From Akkermansiaceae bacterium (lineage in GTDB: Bacteria > Verrucomicrobiota > Verrucomicrobiia > Verrucomicrobiales > Akkermansiaceae): a DNA stretch of 64,000 nucleotides. The position numbers and the translations under genes are program-made. The stretch is from contig JANYEC010000074.1 of assembly GCA_025363295.1 (NCBI GenBank), positions 1 through 64,000 on the forward strand, read 5' to 3'. Shown here in pieces: positions 10,148 through 19,819 of this stretch. Every line of letters starts with the position of its first letter. Positions within the stretch are counted from its first letter, which is position 1. The notes under the pieces are model-generated. The model saw nothing but the letters and a program-made list of their open reading frames with translations, was not told where the DNA came from and did no database searches.

Positions 10148-13100
10148 TTAAAGGTGGGAGGGAGGGGCATACTTGCCCCACAGGTAGAGGTTTTCCACGG
10201 CCTGGGGGGTGAATCCGGTTTTGTAGAAATAGATGCTTTGGACGCTTATCTCGCCGGCGCCGTAGCCGTTCTTACCGCCGATTGAAAACTTTTTGCCGAG
10301 GTTCAGTTTTCGGCTGGTCGAACGAGGAGCCGATGACATGAGGATGCCGTTGCGATAGAGGGACGCGGTGGTGCCATCAAACGTGAAGACGACATGAGTC
10401 CAGCTGGACACCATAGCGGTTGACCATCCATCGCTGATCACGTCGCGTGATCCGAGTCTTAGGTTACCCTGGATAAATTCAGCGCTCAAGGTGTCTTCAA
10501 CGTTGAGGTATTTACCCATTTCCGGCCCTTCTTTGGTCTTGAGCCAACAAGCGATGGTGAAGGGTGTGCCCTCCATTTCCTTCGTAACCGGCAGAGGCGA
10601 TTCTAGCGACTGCGGACCGATCGCTAGGGCGTGGCGGCCGTTTATACCATCGGTCGGTTTACGGTCAGCCAGCGCAATGGGCAACGCGCCGGGATCGCTG
10701 CCCCCGAGAGGAGCAAACGCTCCTGAGACGGTGCGATCAAAGCTCCAACCCGCGAAGAAGCCGGGTTGTTTCAGTGGATCGTATTGCTGCCGGAGGAGGG
10801 TCGTGAGATGGTTGGGAGTTAGTTTGAGGTGAGCGGTCATGGCATCGGATTCCGGATCGTTGAGCGGGGTGACCGGCTTGTCCATTTTGGCGAGAGTCGC
10901 ACCTTGGCGGGTGATGACGATGTCGGTCTTGCCGGAGGTGGCCGGGGTGAACGCGATAATATCCTGCTGATCGGGGAAGGACACCGAGACGGCGGTGCGG
11001 CCAGCGTTCCAGGTGGTGGCCGGGAGGGGGGCACCGGCGCGGAAGGCGTAGAGCATGATTTTAAAGTCCGGCGCGGGGGTGACCGTGCGAATGGTGAGCA
11101 GGTTCACTTTATCGTGCAGCCCGATTTTTGCCGCGACGCGTTTGCCCTCGCAAGCAAGGGTGCGCACGAGGAGCGCGGGCTCGCCGGGTTTGAGCGAACC
11201 GTCGGTATCGAGGCTATCTTTACCAACGAGAATGACGTCGCCTTCGGCGCCGAGGGCTTTCTTTGGTTTTAGTTCCACCACATCAGACTCAAGAGTGAGG
11301 TTCCACTCGTAGCTGGTGGGCATGGCGTCGCGCTGCACATCGTCCACCACGAGCACGTAGGGGCGCGGACCGCGGACGATCCCTGCGGTGCGGAACGATT
11401 TCAAAACTGGGGTGTTGATCTGGCGTTTGTAGGGGGCGAGAACACCATCCAGCGCCAGCCAGTGGTTGTTGAATTTCATGGGCCGCTGGTAAACTGGGTG
11501 GTCGGTTTTGGTCCACGCAAAGTCGTTGAAGGACTGCTCGATCAGCTTCCAAGACGGACCGGTGTCCGCGTTGTTGCTCACGACGTCTTGGCGGGTGATC
11601 TCTTTCCCGTCCTTGGTCTTTGCGGCTACGCTCCAGACCCAATCCCAGCAATACTTGGCGTCACCGGTCATGAATGTGGCTTGGGGTTGATCGACGTAAT
11701 CCACCACCCGCGCCGGGGTGGAGGGAGTTTGCCCTGCGCCGTCAACGATGACCGTGCTGCACGCCCAAGGTCCCTGATCCTTGCCTGGGATGGTGATCCA
11801 GGTCCGTCCCTGCGCCGCCAGCATGATGCCATTGCGATCGGGGTAGGGGTGGCCGCCGCTGGCCCCGCGCGTGTGCATGGTCAGCAGCGTCGCATTCCGG
11901 TCCCAAGAGGAGCGGGTCATCATCAAGGCGCGCTGCCCGCAGAAGAAACTCTTTCCGAGATTCAACTTCTCAGGGTCAATTTCAGGCGAGTAAGCCGTGG
12001 CAAAAATGGCCGAAGTGATGGCTTGATGGGCTAAAGAGTGCAGACTGGCAGGCAGTTCCTTATAATCGTCCCGGACCAGGGCACGATAGATAAAGTCCGT
12101 GGTCTTGTCGTTAGGAAAAAGATAATGGGCGACGACCAGATCATGCGGCGTGGTGAATCCACCGCCCATGTGCCCCAGAATATCGAAGACGGCGAATTTG
12201 TCGCGCGTAGGTAGCATCGCGTAGGCGGAAAATTTCCCGTAATACGAGCGCGGTAGCGGATGCTGAGTCAGCAGCTCAAGCCCATATTTGTGAGCCACAC
12301 GATCCATCGTCACGGCGGCATCGAGCCCGAAGAGCAGTTTGCCCTCCCCTTCAAAAGCCGCGCCGCTGTCGAAAAACGAATAGGTGTAGAAATTTCTCCA
12401 ACCGCGATAGAGCGCAAGATATTTCAGGTCGTTGAACCCGGGTTCACCCTCAATGGCCATAAGATCATAAACCCAATACGAGAAGGTGGCCCAGTTGCTG
12501 CGGCTGGCCTCCGCGTTGTTGAACGAGCCGTAGTTGTCTGACCACGCGGACAGGGTGACGAGTTCGTCATGCAGAGTCGTTTTTTGCTCGGGGGTGAGGT
12601 AGTTGAAGATAAAATCGTAAATAAACCCGAGGGAGCAGGCATCTGTGCGGCTGGTAGACGGGTGGGGCGGCTGCCCCGAACTGACCGGTTTGTCGTTTTG
12701 CAAGCGACGCGCCTGCTCGAGTTTAATGGCGGTAACGGTGGCCTTTGCGAGAACTTCGGCTCCCGCCTTGTCCTCTTCGATCAGGCAACGAAAGGCTTCG
12801 CAGGCCGCCGGTTTGAAAAAGTTAGCGGGTGAGCTTTTTTCATAAGATTTAGGAGAGCCACCCTCGGCCAAAATTTTATAGTAGTCCTCGCGGTTCCGAT
12901 CATAGCCACCAATGCGCATGAAATCGACAAACCTCCCATGCACATGGAATCCGCCATTCGCCCAGTCGGGCTGCGCGTAATCGGCTTTTTCATCGTAAGT
13001 CAATTTCAGGGCGTGAGTCCAAGCGAGGATGTTTTTCCAGGCAGCTTGGGCGGCGACGTCTTCTTTAAACCGTTTGCGCAGGGCGGGCAGATCTTCGGGT

Positions 13101-13390
13101 GAGAAAAATAAGCGCGGATGCACGCCCGGTGCGGGCACGCGGCCCACGGAGCGCACGCCATCGGCGCTAAACTGGATCTTCGTTGAGCCGTAATCGCGTG
13201 GTTTAAAAATACTCCACGGAATCGGCTCGCTGCCGTGATAGGACCAGACGGATTTGTTGGCATACGCGGAGGCGGCGACGAGCGGATCGACTGCCGCTGG
13301 GGGCGTGGAAGCCGTCGGGGTGTCGGCAGCGACAAGAGGGCTCGCGAAGGCGAGAAGCAGAAGCGCGGTGGAGGTAGCGTTTATTTTCAT
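10148..13390 (-). CDS. Secreted heparinase II/III-like protein with C-terminal LamG/concanavalin-like domain
   Basis: 1080 aa; PGVHPRLFFSPEDLPALRKRF leader domain, MHTRGASGGHPYPDRNGIMLAAQGRTWI, C-terminal FTIACWLKTKEG...WTHVVFTFDGTTASLYRNG. Confidence 0.78.
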   Translation of the reverse strand: MKINATSTALLLLAFASPLVAADTPTASTPPAAVDPLVAASAYANKSVWSYHGSEPIPWSIFKPRDYGSTKIQFSADGVRSVGRVPAPGVHPRLFFSPEDLPALRKRFKEDVAAQAAWKNILAWTHALKLTYDEKADYAQPDWANGGFHVHGRFVDFMRIGGYDRNREDYYKILAEGGSPKSYEKSSPANFFKPAACEAFRCLIEEDKAGAEVLAKATVTAIKLEQARRLQNDKPVSSGQPPHPSTSRTDACSLGFIYDFIFNYLTPEQKTTLHDELVTLSAWSDNYGSFNNAEASRSNWATFSYWVYDLMAIEGEPGFNDLKYLALYRGWRNFYTYSFFDSGAAFEGEGKLLFGLDAAVTMDRVAHKYGLELLTQHPLPRSYYGKFSAYAMLPTRDKFAVFDILGHMGGGFTTPHDLVVAHYLFPNDKTTDFIYRALVRDDYKELPASLHSLAHQAITSAIFATAYSPEIDPEKLNLGKSFFCGQRALMMTRSSWDRNATLLTMHTRGASGGHPYPDRNGIMLAAQGRTWITIPGKDQGPWACSTVIVDGAGQTPSTPARVVDYVDQPQATFMTGDAKYCWDWVWSVAAKTKDGKEITRQDVVSNNADTGPSWKLIEQSFNDFAWTKTDHPVYQRPMKFNNHWLALDGVLAPYKRQINTPVLKSFRTAGIVRGPRPYVLVVDDVQRDAMPTSYEWNLTLESDVVELKPKKALGAEGDVILVGKDSLDTDGSLKPGEPALLVRTLACEGKRVAAKIGLHDKVNLLTIRTVTPAPDFKIMLYAFRAGAPLPATTWNAGRTAVSVSFPDQQDIIAFTPATSGKTDIVITRQGATLAKMDKPVTPLNDPESDAMTAHLKLTPNHLTTLLRQQYDPLKQPGFFAGWSFDRTVSGAFAPLGGSDPGALPIALADRKPTDGINGRHALAIGPQSLESPLPVTKEMEGTPFTIACWLKTKEGPEMGKYLNVEDTLSAEFIQGNLRLGSRDVISDGWSTAMVSSWTHVVFTFDGTTASLYRNGILMSSAPRSTSRKLNLGKKFSIGGKNGYGAGEISVQSIYFYKTGFTPQAVENLYLWGKYAPPSHL

Positions 13391-13427
13391 AGGAAGTGGG
13401 GATGGGTTGCGGTGTGACGATTAAGAA

Positions 13428-16196
13428 TTAAGGCGCGGCAGGAGTCGGCGCACATTGCAGAACGGTCGTGGCGGGGGGCAGCCCTGCCGACGTAGCCCGG
13501 AGCGTGATCGGATCGGTGGCACCCGGCTTCGCCCGGATGATAACGAGCGCTAGGCCGTTGTAGGCTTTACGCTCGCTTGCCTGAAAGGACTCGAAGCTCG
13601 TGGCGTCGCCGTTATCCACGCCAGCAATCTCGCCGGGGCCACTGATTTCAAATTTCACCAAATTCTTGGATCGGGGAACAAGCAGGCCGTTTTTGTCTGC
13701 CACCGTGACGGTCACAAACGAAAGGTCGCGGCCGTCGCCGAGAATCGCCGCGCGATCCGGATTGAGGAGAAGTTGCTCCGCTGGGCCGGTGGTCTTCATC
13801 ACGTCCTGTGCCCATTCCTTGCCGTTTTTGTAAGAGACGACCTTGAGCTCGCCGGGCTGATAAATGACGTCGTTCCAACGCAGGCGGTATTCAAGCGAAG
13901 CTCTCTTTTTGCGACCGAGGGATTTTCCATTAACGAATAGCTCAGCCTCGTCTCCCGAGGTATAAACATACACCGGTGTCACCAGTCCCATTCGCTCGGG
14001 CCAGTTCCAGTGCGGCAGAATGTGGGCCATGGGAAAATCCGGGCGCCAGCGAGCTTGGTAGAGGTAGAAGCGGTCTTTTTTAAATCCCGCGAGATCGACA
14101 ATGCCAAAGTAGCTGCTGCGCGAGGGGACCCGAATTTTGCCAAGTTCCTTGAGTTGGCGCTCCATCTCAGCGCGCCCTTCGGCGTCATGGAAATTCAGGA
14201 TATTCGTCGCATCCCCGTTGTAAGGTGTGGGCTCGCCGAGGTAGTCGAATCCGGTCCAGACGAACTCGCCGGTGACGGAGGGATTCTGGTCAAGTGCACT
14301 GAACTCTCCGTCGGGAGTGTGCGCCCAGCCCGGCCCGTAAAGATCGTATGAGCTGACTTGGAAATCCGACTTGCCCTGACTTTTGTCCTCGCTGACGGGA
14401 GTGAACGGCGGCAGCGGCAGTGGTGACGGCGCGGGCTTGCCTTGCATGGTCGCTTTTTCCGCCGCCTTCTTCGCGTCCTCGTCGGCGCGGGTGGAGACCT
14501 GTTCCGGAGTCTGGAAAAAATACTCCCCGCGTGAACTGACCGCAGAGGAGGTTTCGCTGCCGACGAGCGGGATGGTGGGGTTCTCCTTTTTAAAGCGGCC
14601 GTAACCGCCGAACTGATAGTTCTGGCCCATGACACCGACGTTTTTTTGGACGCCGTTGTAGCTGGCACTGCCATTGTTAGAGCCGACCACGGTGAGGCGG
14701 GTCGGGTCTTCCTCGCGGGCAATGGCGGTGAGTTCCGCCGCGATGACCGGGCCGTTGACGGCGTCACCGAGTTCTATCACTTCGTTGCCGATGCTCCAAA
14801 GGATGATAGAGGGATGGTTCCGATCACGATGGTATTCGGCGCGCAGATCCAGAGCGTGCCAATCGGGCCAAAGCTGATTGTAGTCGTTGCCTTTCTTGCC
14901 CTTTTTCCAGCAGTCGAAGGATTCGTCCATGACGAGGATGCCCATGCGGTCGCAAAGATCGAGCAGCTCGGGCGCGGGAGGATTATGGCTGGTGCGCAAG
15001 GCGTTGACGCCCATTTCCTTCATAATCTCGAGCTGGCGCTGGGCGGCGCGAAAGTTGAACGCCGTGCCGAGCGCGCCGAGGTCGTGGTGGTTGCAAACGC
15101 CCTGGAGAGGCACGTGCTGGCCATTGAGGAGGAAGCCGCGGTCGGCGGTGAATTCAATCGTGCGAATGCCGAAGGTGGTTTCATAGGTGTCCACGACTTT
15201 TCCGTCCTGTAGGAGTGTCGTGACGGCCACGTAGCGGTTGGGCGTTTCCGTGGACCAGAGCTTCGGGCTTTTTACGGTCGCCGTGACGGGGACGACGGTC
15301 TCCTGACCGGCGGGAATGGCCACGGAGGAAGAGTTCACCGAGAAGGCAGCACTGCCGGCGCGGCGGCCCTCCGTATCGAGAAGGAAGGCGTCGGTCTTCA
15401 CGGTTAAGGTGGCGGGGACCGCAGAGTTATTGGCCACGGTAGTCTTCAATGAAACCCCCGCCTGATCTGCGGTGATCTCGGGGGTGGTGATATACGTCCC
15501 CCATTGCGCGACGTGGACGGGATTCGTTTTCAGCAGCCAGACGTTGCGGTAGATGCCGGCCCCGGGATACCAACGCGAGGACTGCTCGGGATTGATGAGG
15601 CGGATGACGAGCGTGTTCTTCGCGCCGGGTTTCAAGACGGGAGTGAGGTCGAGATGGAACGACGAATAGCCGTAAGGCCAACCGCCCACGAACTGGCCGT
15701 TGCACCAGACCATCGCATAGGCCATGGCACCGTCGATTTGAAGCGTGAAGCGTTTCCCCACGTCTTCAGCAGGCACGGTCAATGTTTTACGATACCAGCC
15801 GACCCCAGCCCAGGGAAGCTTGCCGGATTCCCCCGGCAGTTTTTGATCAAACGGGCCTTCGATGCCCCAATCGTGTGGCAGACTCAACGCGCGCCAATCC
15901 ACTTCCTTGAACGACGGATTCACGTAGCTGACGGCGGCGCCAAACTCGCGCTGCGGTCCAGTGAGTTGGGATGGAGGCACGGAGGCAAGCAACGCCTCAC
16001 GCACGGCAGGATTTTTAAAATAGCTGAGTGTGTCGTGGGCATCGGCGGGGTCGCCCTTGGTGAAGCGCCAGTCACCATTGAATGACACGCGCTGGCGCGG
16101 GGAGGATTCCGTCTGGGCCACCACGGAGGGAATCGCGACGAGGGGGCTCGCGAAGGCGAGGAGCATAAGCGCGGTGGGGATGGATTTGGTTTTCAC
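13428..16196 (-). CDS. Secreted GH2-family beta-galactosidase-like enzyme
   Basis: 922 aa; RALSLPHDWGIEGPF, ALRTSHNPPAPELLDLCDRMGILVMDESFDCW, HPSIILWSIGNEV, GEFVWTGFDYLGEPTPY. Confidence 0.93.
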   Translation of the reverse strand: MKTKSIPTALMLLAFASPLVAIPSVVAQTESSPRQRVSFNGDWRFTKGDPADAHDTLSYFKNPAVREALLASVPPSQLTGPQREFGAAVSYVNPSFKEVDWRALSLPHDWGIEGPFDQKLPGESGKLPWAGVGWYRKTLTVPAEDVGKRFTLQIDGAMAYAMVWCNGQFVGGWPYGYSSFHLDLTPVLKPGAKNTLVIRLINPEQSSRWYPGAGIYRNVWLLKTNPVHVAQWGTYITTPEITADQAGVSLKTTVANNSAVPATLTVKTDAFLLDTEGRRAGSAAFSVNSSSVAIPAGQETVVPVTATVKSPKLWSTETPNRYVAVTTLLQDGKVVDTYETTFGIRTIEFTADRGFLLNGQHVPLQGVCNHHDLGALGTAFNFRAAQRQLEIMKEMGVNALRTSHNPPAPELLDLCDRMGILVMDESFDCWKKGKKGNDYNQLWPDWHALDLRAEYHRDRNHPSIILWSIGNEVIELGDAVNGPVIAAELTAIAREEDPTRLTVVGSNNGSASYNGVQKNVGVMGQNYQFGGYGRFKKENPTIPLVGSETSSAVSSRGEYFFQTPEQVSTRADEDAKKAAEKATMQGKPAPSPLPLPPFTPVSEDKSQGKSDFQVSSYDLYGPGWAHTPDGEFSALDQNPSVTGEFVWTGFDYLGEPTPYNGDATNILNFHDAEGRAEMERQLKELGKIRVPSRSSYFGIVDLAGFKKDRFYLYQARWRPDFPMAHILPHWNWPERMGLVTPVYVYTSGDEAELFVNGKSLGRKKRASLEYRLRWNDVIYQPGELKVVSYKNGKEWAQDVMKTTGPAEQLLLNPDRAAILGDGRDLSFVTVTVADKNGLLVPRSKNLVKFEISGPGEIAGVDNGDATSFESFQASERKAYNGLALVIIRAKPGATDPITLRATSAGLPPATTVLQCAPTPAAP

Positions 16197-16216
16197 GAAA
16201 AAGTTGGGTATGGAAT

Positions 16217-17905
16217 TTAAGGTAGCGGGAAAAGCTCAAAGACGCCGACGCGGATTTCAGGTTTGGCGCTTTTGATCGTGAGCCGCACCATTTGGCCGGT
16301 GACGGGCGGGAAGGTTTGTATGAAGGAGATGCCCTTGGGATTTTCTTCTGACCAGACGGGTTTCCACGCCTCGCCATCTTTAACCTCTAGCAGAACTTTA
16401 CTGGCTTGGGTGTAGGGGAGGGTGAGTCGCATGACGGAAAACGTCTGGGGCTGCCCCATGTTCACTTCGAGCGTGCCAGTGGTATTTTTGATGCGCCAGT
16501 CGCCGCCGGCACCACCGTTCACGACCGTGCCGCCATTCGGTTGATTTTCAGATGCAACCACCGGTTTGTTGAGCAAGAGTGAGTGAAGGGGCGCAATCTC
16601 GCCGCGAACTTTGAGCGCGATCACGGTCACGTTGGCATCCGGCGCGGTCTTGGGAGTTTTCACCATCGCCACGCTGCCCGTTTGCTCGACGGGTAAATCC
16701 TGCCCGGGGGAAGCGAGCAGCGAGGCTTTTTCAATCATGTTGGTCATCGGCAGCTTGATCGTGCCGTCCTCGGGCCAGCGTTGGACAAACAAGTAAAGCA
16801 TGTCTCCCTTGAGGCTGGTCCAGCCCCATGGCAGGTAGTCAAAGGGGCCCCGGGTGGAGCCGTAAACTGCTTCGCCGTTGACCTTGAGCCAAGTGCCGAT
16901 CTCGCGCAGTCTCACGGCGGTGTCGGCGGGGATCACGCCCGTTGCATCGGGTCCCACGTTGAGGAGAACGTTACCGCCCTTGCCCCAGGCCTCGGTTAAC
17001 TCGTCTAGCAGACTTTTAAGCGTACGAGCAGGGGCCTTCGTGTAGCCCCAGGACCCGTTGGCGCGGGTGCACAGTTCCCAGTCTTTTTGCGGAGGGAGCA
17101 TGGGGATGCTGGCTTCGGAGGTCTCGAAATCCCCCGGGTAGCCGAGGAGGCGCGGAGTGACGAGCGCCTGGGGCTGTAGCTTCACCGCCTCGGCGATCCG
17201 CGCGACCTGTTCTGGGGAAGCCTTAGCGGAGCCGTCGTTGTCGAACCACAGTTCCGCGATCGGACCGTAGTTGGTGAGCAGTTCCTTTACCTGGGGCACC
17301 GCGACTTTATTCAAATAATCGTCAAAGGAGCCCTGCTGCGCCGGATCCCATTTGGGTTCGCCCGCTCCTCCGCCAGGATGGCCCCAGTCGGCCAGAATCG
17401 AATAATAGGTGCCAAGCTTCACTCCGTATTTCGGCAGGGCGATGGACAATTCCTTGAGCGGGTCCCGCTTGAAGGGTGTAGCTTGAGTGATGTTATAATC
17501 GCTCGCCTTGGAGTCGAACATCGCGAAGCCATCGTGGTGCTTGGCGGTGAGCACCATGTATTTCATGCCGGCGTCGTGGGCGAGGGACGCCCACTCGTCG
17601 GCGTTAAATTTCGTGGGGTTAAACTGCTCGGCCAACTTTTGGTAGTCGGCCATCGGCATCTTGTGTTGGCGCATGTGCCACTCGCCGTCGGCAGGAATGG
17701 CGTAGAGCCCCCAGTGGATAAACATACCGAACTTGGCATCCCGCCACCACGCCATGCGGGCGTCATGTTGCGCCGAAGTTTCAGGGTCCCGGAGCTGGGG
17801 CGACATGGGGCTGAGGGCGGGTGTTTGGGCACCGAGAAAACCGGGCAAACAGGAGCCGGCGATTATCGAGAGAAGAAGTGACTTAGCGGTTGTGCGTGGG
17901 CTCAT
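16217..17905 (-). CDS. Secreted alpha-L-fucosidase, GH29-like (third, divergent copy)
   Basis: 562 aa; WWRDAKFGMFIHWGLYAIPADGEWHMR, VLTAKHHDGFAMFDSKASDYNI, AELWFDNDGS, GGNVLLNVGPDATGVIP. Confidence 0.92.
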   Translation of the reverse strand: MSPRTTAKSLLLSIIAGSCLPGFLGAQTPALSPMSPQLRDPETSAQHDARMAWWRDAKFGMFIHWGLYAIPADGEWHMRQHKMPMADYQKLAEQFNPTKFNADEWASLAHDAGMKYMVLTAKHHDGFAMFDSKASDYNITQATPFKRDPLKELSIALPKYGVKLGTYYSILADWGHPGGGAGEPKWDPAQQGSFDDYLNKVAVPQVKELLTNYGPIAELWFDNDGSAKASPEQVARIAEAVKLQPQALVTPRLLGYPGDFETSEASIPMLPPQKDWELCTRANGSWGYTKAPARTLKSLLDELTEAWGKGGNVLLNVGPDATGVIPADTAVRLREIGTWLKVNGEAVYGSTRGPFDYLPWGWTSLKGDMLYLFVQRWPEDGTIKLPMTNMIEKASLLASPGQDLPVEQTGSVAMVKTPKTAPDANVTVIALKVRGEIAPLHSLLLNKPVVASENQPNGGTVVNGGAGGDWRIKNTTGTLEVNMGQPQTFSVMRLTLPYTQASKVLLEVKDGEAWKPVWSEENPKGISFIQTFPPVTGQMVRLTIKSAKPEIRVGVFELFPLP

Positions 17906-17993
17906 GGGGACGAGTAGTTTGTTTACGGTAAAATTGGATTTTTTCCGAAACCCGCCAGAGGTCGCGTGCCGGAATCGATGATGTCGTTTTTTG

Positions 17994-19616
17994 TCATTTA
18001 TCGCGATCTGTCCGAAAGGTCAGAGCAGGAAAGCCGTCTTGATTAAAAAAGTTCGCCCAAGGAATCGGACCGTCCCAAGCGTAGCGAACATAGAGCGGAC
18101 TCGGCACCGATGGAGCAGTGACCACCACAGCTTCTCCATCAACAATCGCCTGTGCCCAGACAAACTTTTTGTCGGCACCTGCAATCGCAAAACCCTGCAA
18201 GCTCTCGGCATGACGGGTCACGAGCCCGAGCCCGACATGCTGGAAGCGGAGGCGGATGGAGCTTCCTTCGACGCGGCTCTCTGCGAGCGTGGGGCCATTC
18301 CATTCGCCGGGTAGTCCGTAAATGGCACCTTGAATCACTCGGGCTGCGCGGGCGCCGTAGGCAAATTTGTTCATCGGGTGCAGCCCACCGCCTAGGTCAC
18401 TGGTCGGCACCATGAAAATTTTCGGATACATCGAGGCAATGCGGACCATTTCCTCGCGTCCCGTGCCATTGCCCGACGGGGCCGCAGGCAGAGGCTGGAA
18501 TTTGTCGGAAGCCCAACCATTGACGGGATCGTTTTCATCGAAGGCGCAGCCACCGCCGCTGGGTTTTTGCACGATCACAAAAGGAAATTCCCCCTGCCCC
18601 CATTCCTTGCGCCAACTGGAAAACAGCGCTCCCATCATAGTGAACTGGTCTATTCCGCGGATGAAGGCCCCCGACTCTCCCTGATCCCAGAACACGCCTT
18701 TAATTCCGTAACCAATCAGCGGCTTCAAGACCTCTTCGTGTAAATCCCCCACTGACCAACGTCCGACTCCGGGTGGCACCGGAGGATTTGGTTTTCCGGG
18801 GGCTTTTTTGCCTTTCTTCTCTTCCTCGGAGAGCTGTGTCCACGCTGCCTGGTCGGCGTCGTATTTTTTGAGCGCCACTTCATATGCCGCCTGCTCTTTT
18901 TCCGGGAAATAAGTCGCGCGGGCTTTGGTCAACGACTCCTGACAGGCGGCATCCTCCGCGACGGCTTGCGGGGTTACCCATCGTGACGAAGGCGAACCAC
19001 CGATCGCGGCCAGTATTAGACCTACCGGCACATCCAGCTTTTTGGAAAGGGTCACTCCCATCGCGCTGAGTTGGGCCGAAGAAATTTTAAGCGTTTCGGA
19101 TGTGGCAGGCTCCCATTTCATTTCCGCTGCGGGAACGGGCTTGTTATTCACGGCTGCGGCAAAAAAGCGCACCTTTGGATAAGGTGCCGCGTTGACGAGG
19201 GCCTCCAGATTCTTGTCGGCCCGGGTGCTGACCATGGGGTTGTTTGGGTTGCCGATGAAGCTCGATGTCGGTATTTGCATGTTGGATTGTCCCGCTCCGA
19301 CCCAAACTTCGCCGACCAAAATATCTGTGACGGTGAGAGTGTTTGAACCGCGCACCGTCATAATTTCTGGTCCACCGGCGGCCAAGGCTTCCAGTTTGAT
19401 CCGCCAATCGCCCCCGAGATCCGTCACCGCAGATTTCTCCTGGGTTTGGAACTTCACGGTGACTTTCTCACCCGGCGCCGCCCGGCCCCACAGCGGCACT
19501 TCGATGCCTCGTTGCAAAACCATGTGATCACCGAAAACCGGAGCCAGTGTCACCCCTGCAGGCAGCGCCAGTGTTGAAGTTAATCCGAGGGCTAAAACTA
19601 AAAAAACTTTGTTCAT
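17994..19616 (-). CDS. Secreted sialate O-acetylesterase-like protein (second copy)
   Basis: 540 aa; VFGDHMVLQRGIEVPLWG, ILVGEVWVGAGQSNMQIPTS, IKGVFWDQGESGAF, DLGGGLHPMNKFAYGARAA. Confidence 0.9.
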   Translation of the reverse strand: MNKVFLVLALGLTSTLALPAGVTLAPVFGDHMVLQRGIEVPLWGRAAPGEKVTVKFQTQEKSAVTDLGGDWRIKLEALAAGGPEIMTVRGSNTLTVTDILVGEVWVGAGQSNMQIPTSSFIGNPNNPMVSTRADKNLEALVNAAPYPKVRFFAAAVNNKPVPAAEMKWEPATSETLKISSAQLSAMGVTLSKKLDVPVGLILAAIGGSPSSRWVTPQAVAEDAACQESLTKARATYFPEKEQAAYEVALKKYDADQAAWTQLSEEEKKGKKAPGKPNPPVPPGVGRWSVGDLHEEVLKPLIGYGIKGVFWDQGESGAFIRGIDQFTMMGALFSSWRKEWGQGEFPFVIVQKPSGGGCAFDENDPVNGWASDKFQPLPAAPSGNGTGREEMVRIASMYPKIFMVPTSDLGGGLHPMNKFAYGARAARVIQGAIYGLPGEWNGPTLAESRVEGSSIRLRFQHVGLGLVTRHAESLQGFAIAGADKKFVWAQAIVDGEAVVVTAPSVPSPLYVRYAWDGPIPWANFFNQDGFPALTFRTDRDK

Positions 19617-19623
19617 ATTGATG

Positions 19624-19767
19624 TCATTTTTTAACAGATTTGAGGGCGGGTGTTTGGCGCAGGCGAACTGGGAGCGACGAAGGGGCGGCCTCTTGAGCGT
19701 TGGCCTTTGCCTGCGCGGTCAAACCAGGTCCGGTGCAAAGCAGCAGGCAAAAGGCATAAGATGTCAT
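19624..19767 (-). pseudogene. Short leader-like ORF remnant (copy A of a duplicated intergenic block)
   Basis: Hand translation gives MTSYAFCLLLCTGPGLTAQAKANAQEAAPSSLPVRLRQTPALKSVKK*; nucleotide-similar block lies at 22198-22332. Confidence 0.5.
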
Positions 19768-19777
19768 TGGGTAGGGT

Positions 19778-19819
19778 TTATTCGTGAGAAATCAGTTGGA
19801 CCGGTTCGAGCAGGTTACT
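19778..19819 (-). pseudogene. Remnant C-terminal tail of a GH106-like gene
   Basis: Minus-strand frame reads SNLLEPVQLISHE*, nearly identical to SGLLGPVQLISHE* at the end of the intact GH106 gene (stop at 22351). Confidence 0.6.
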
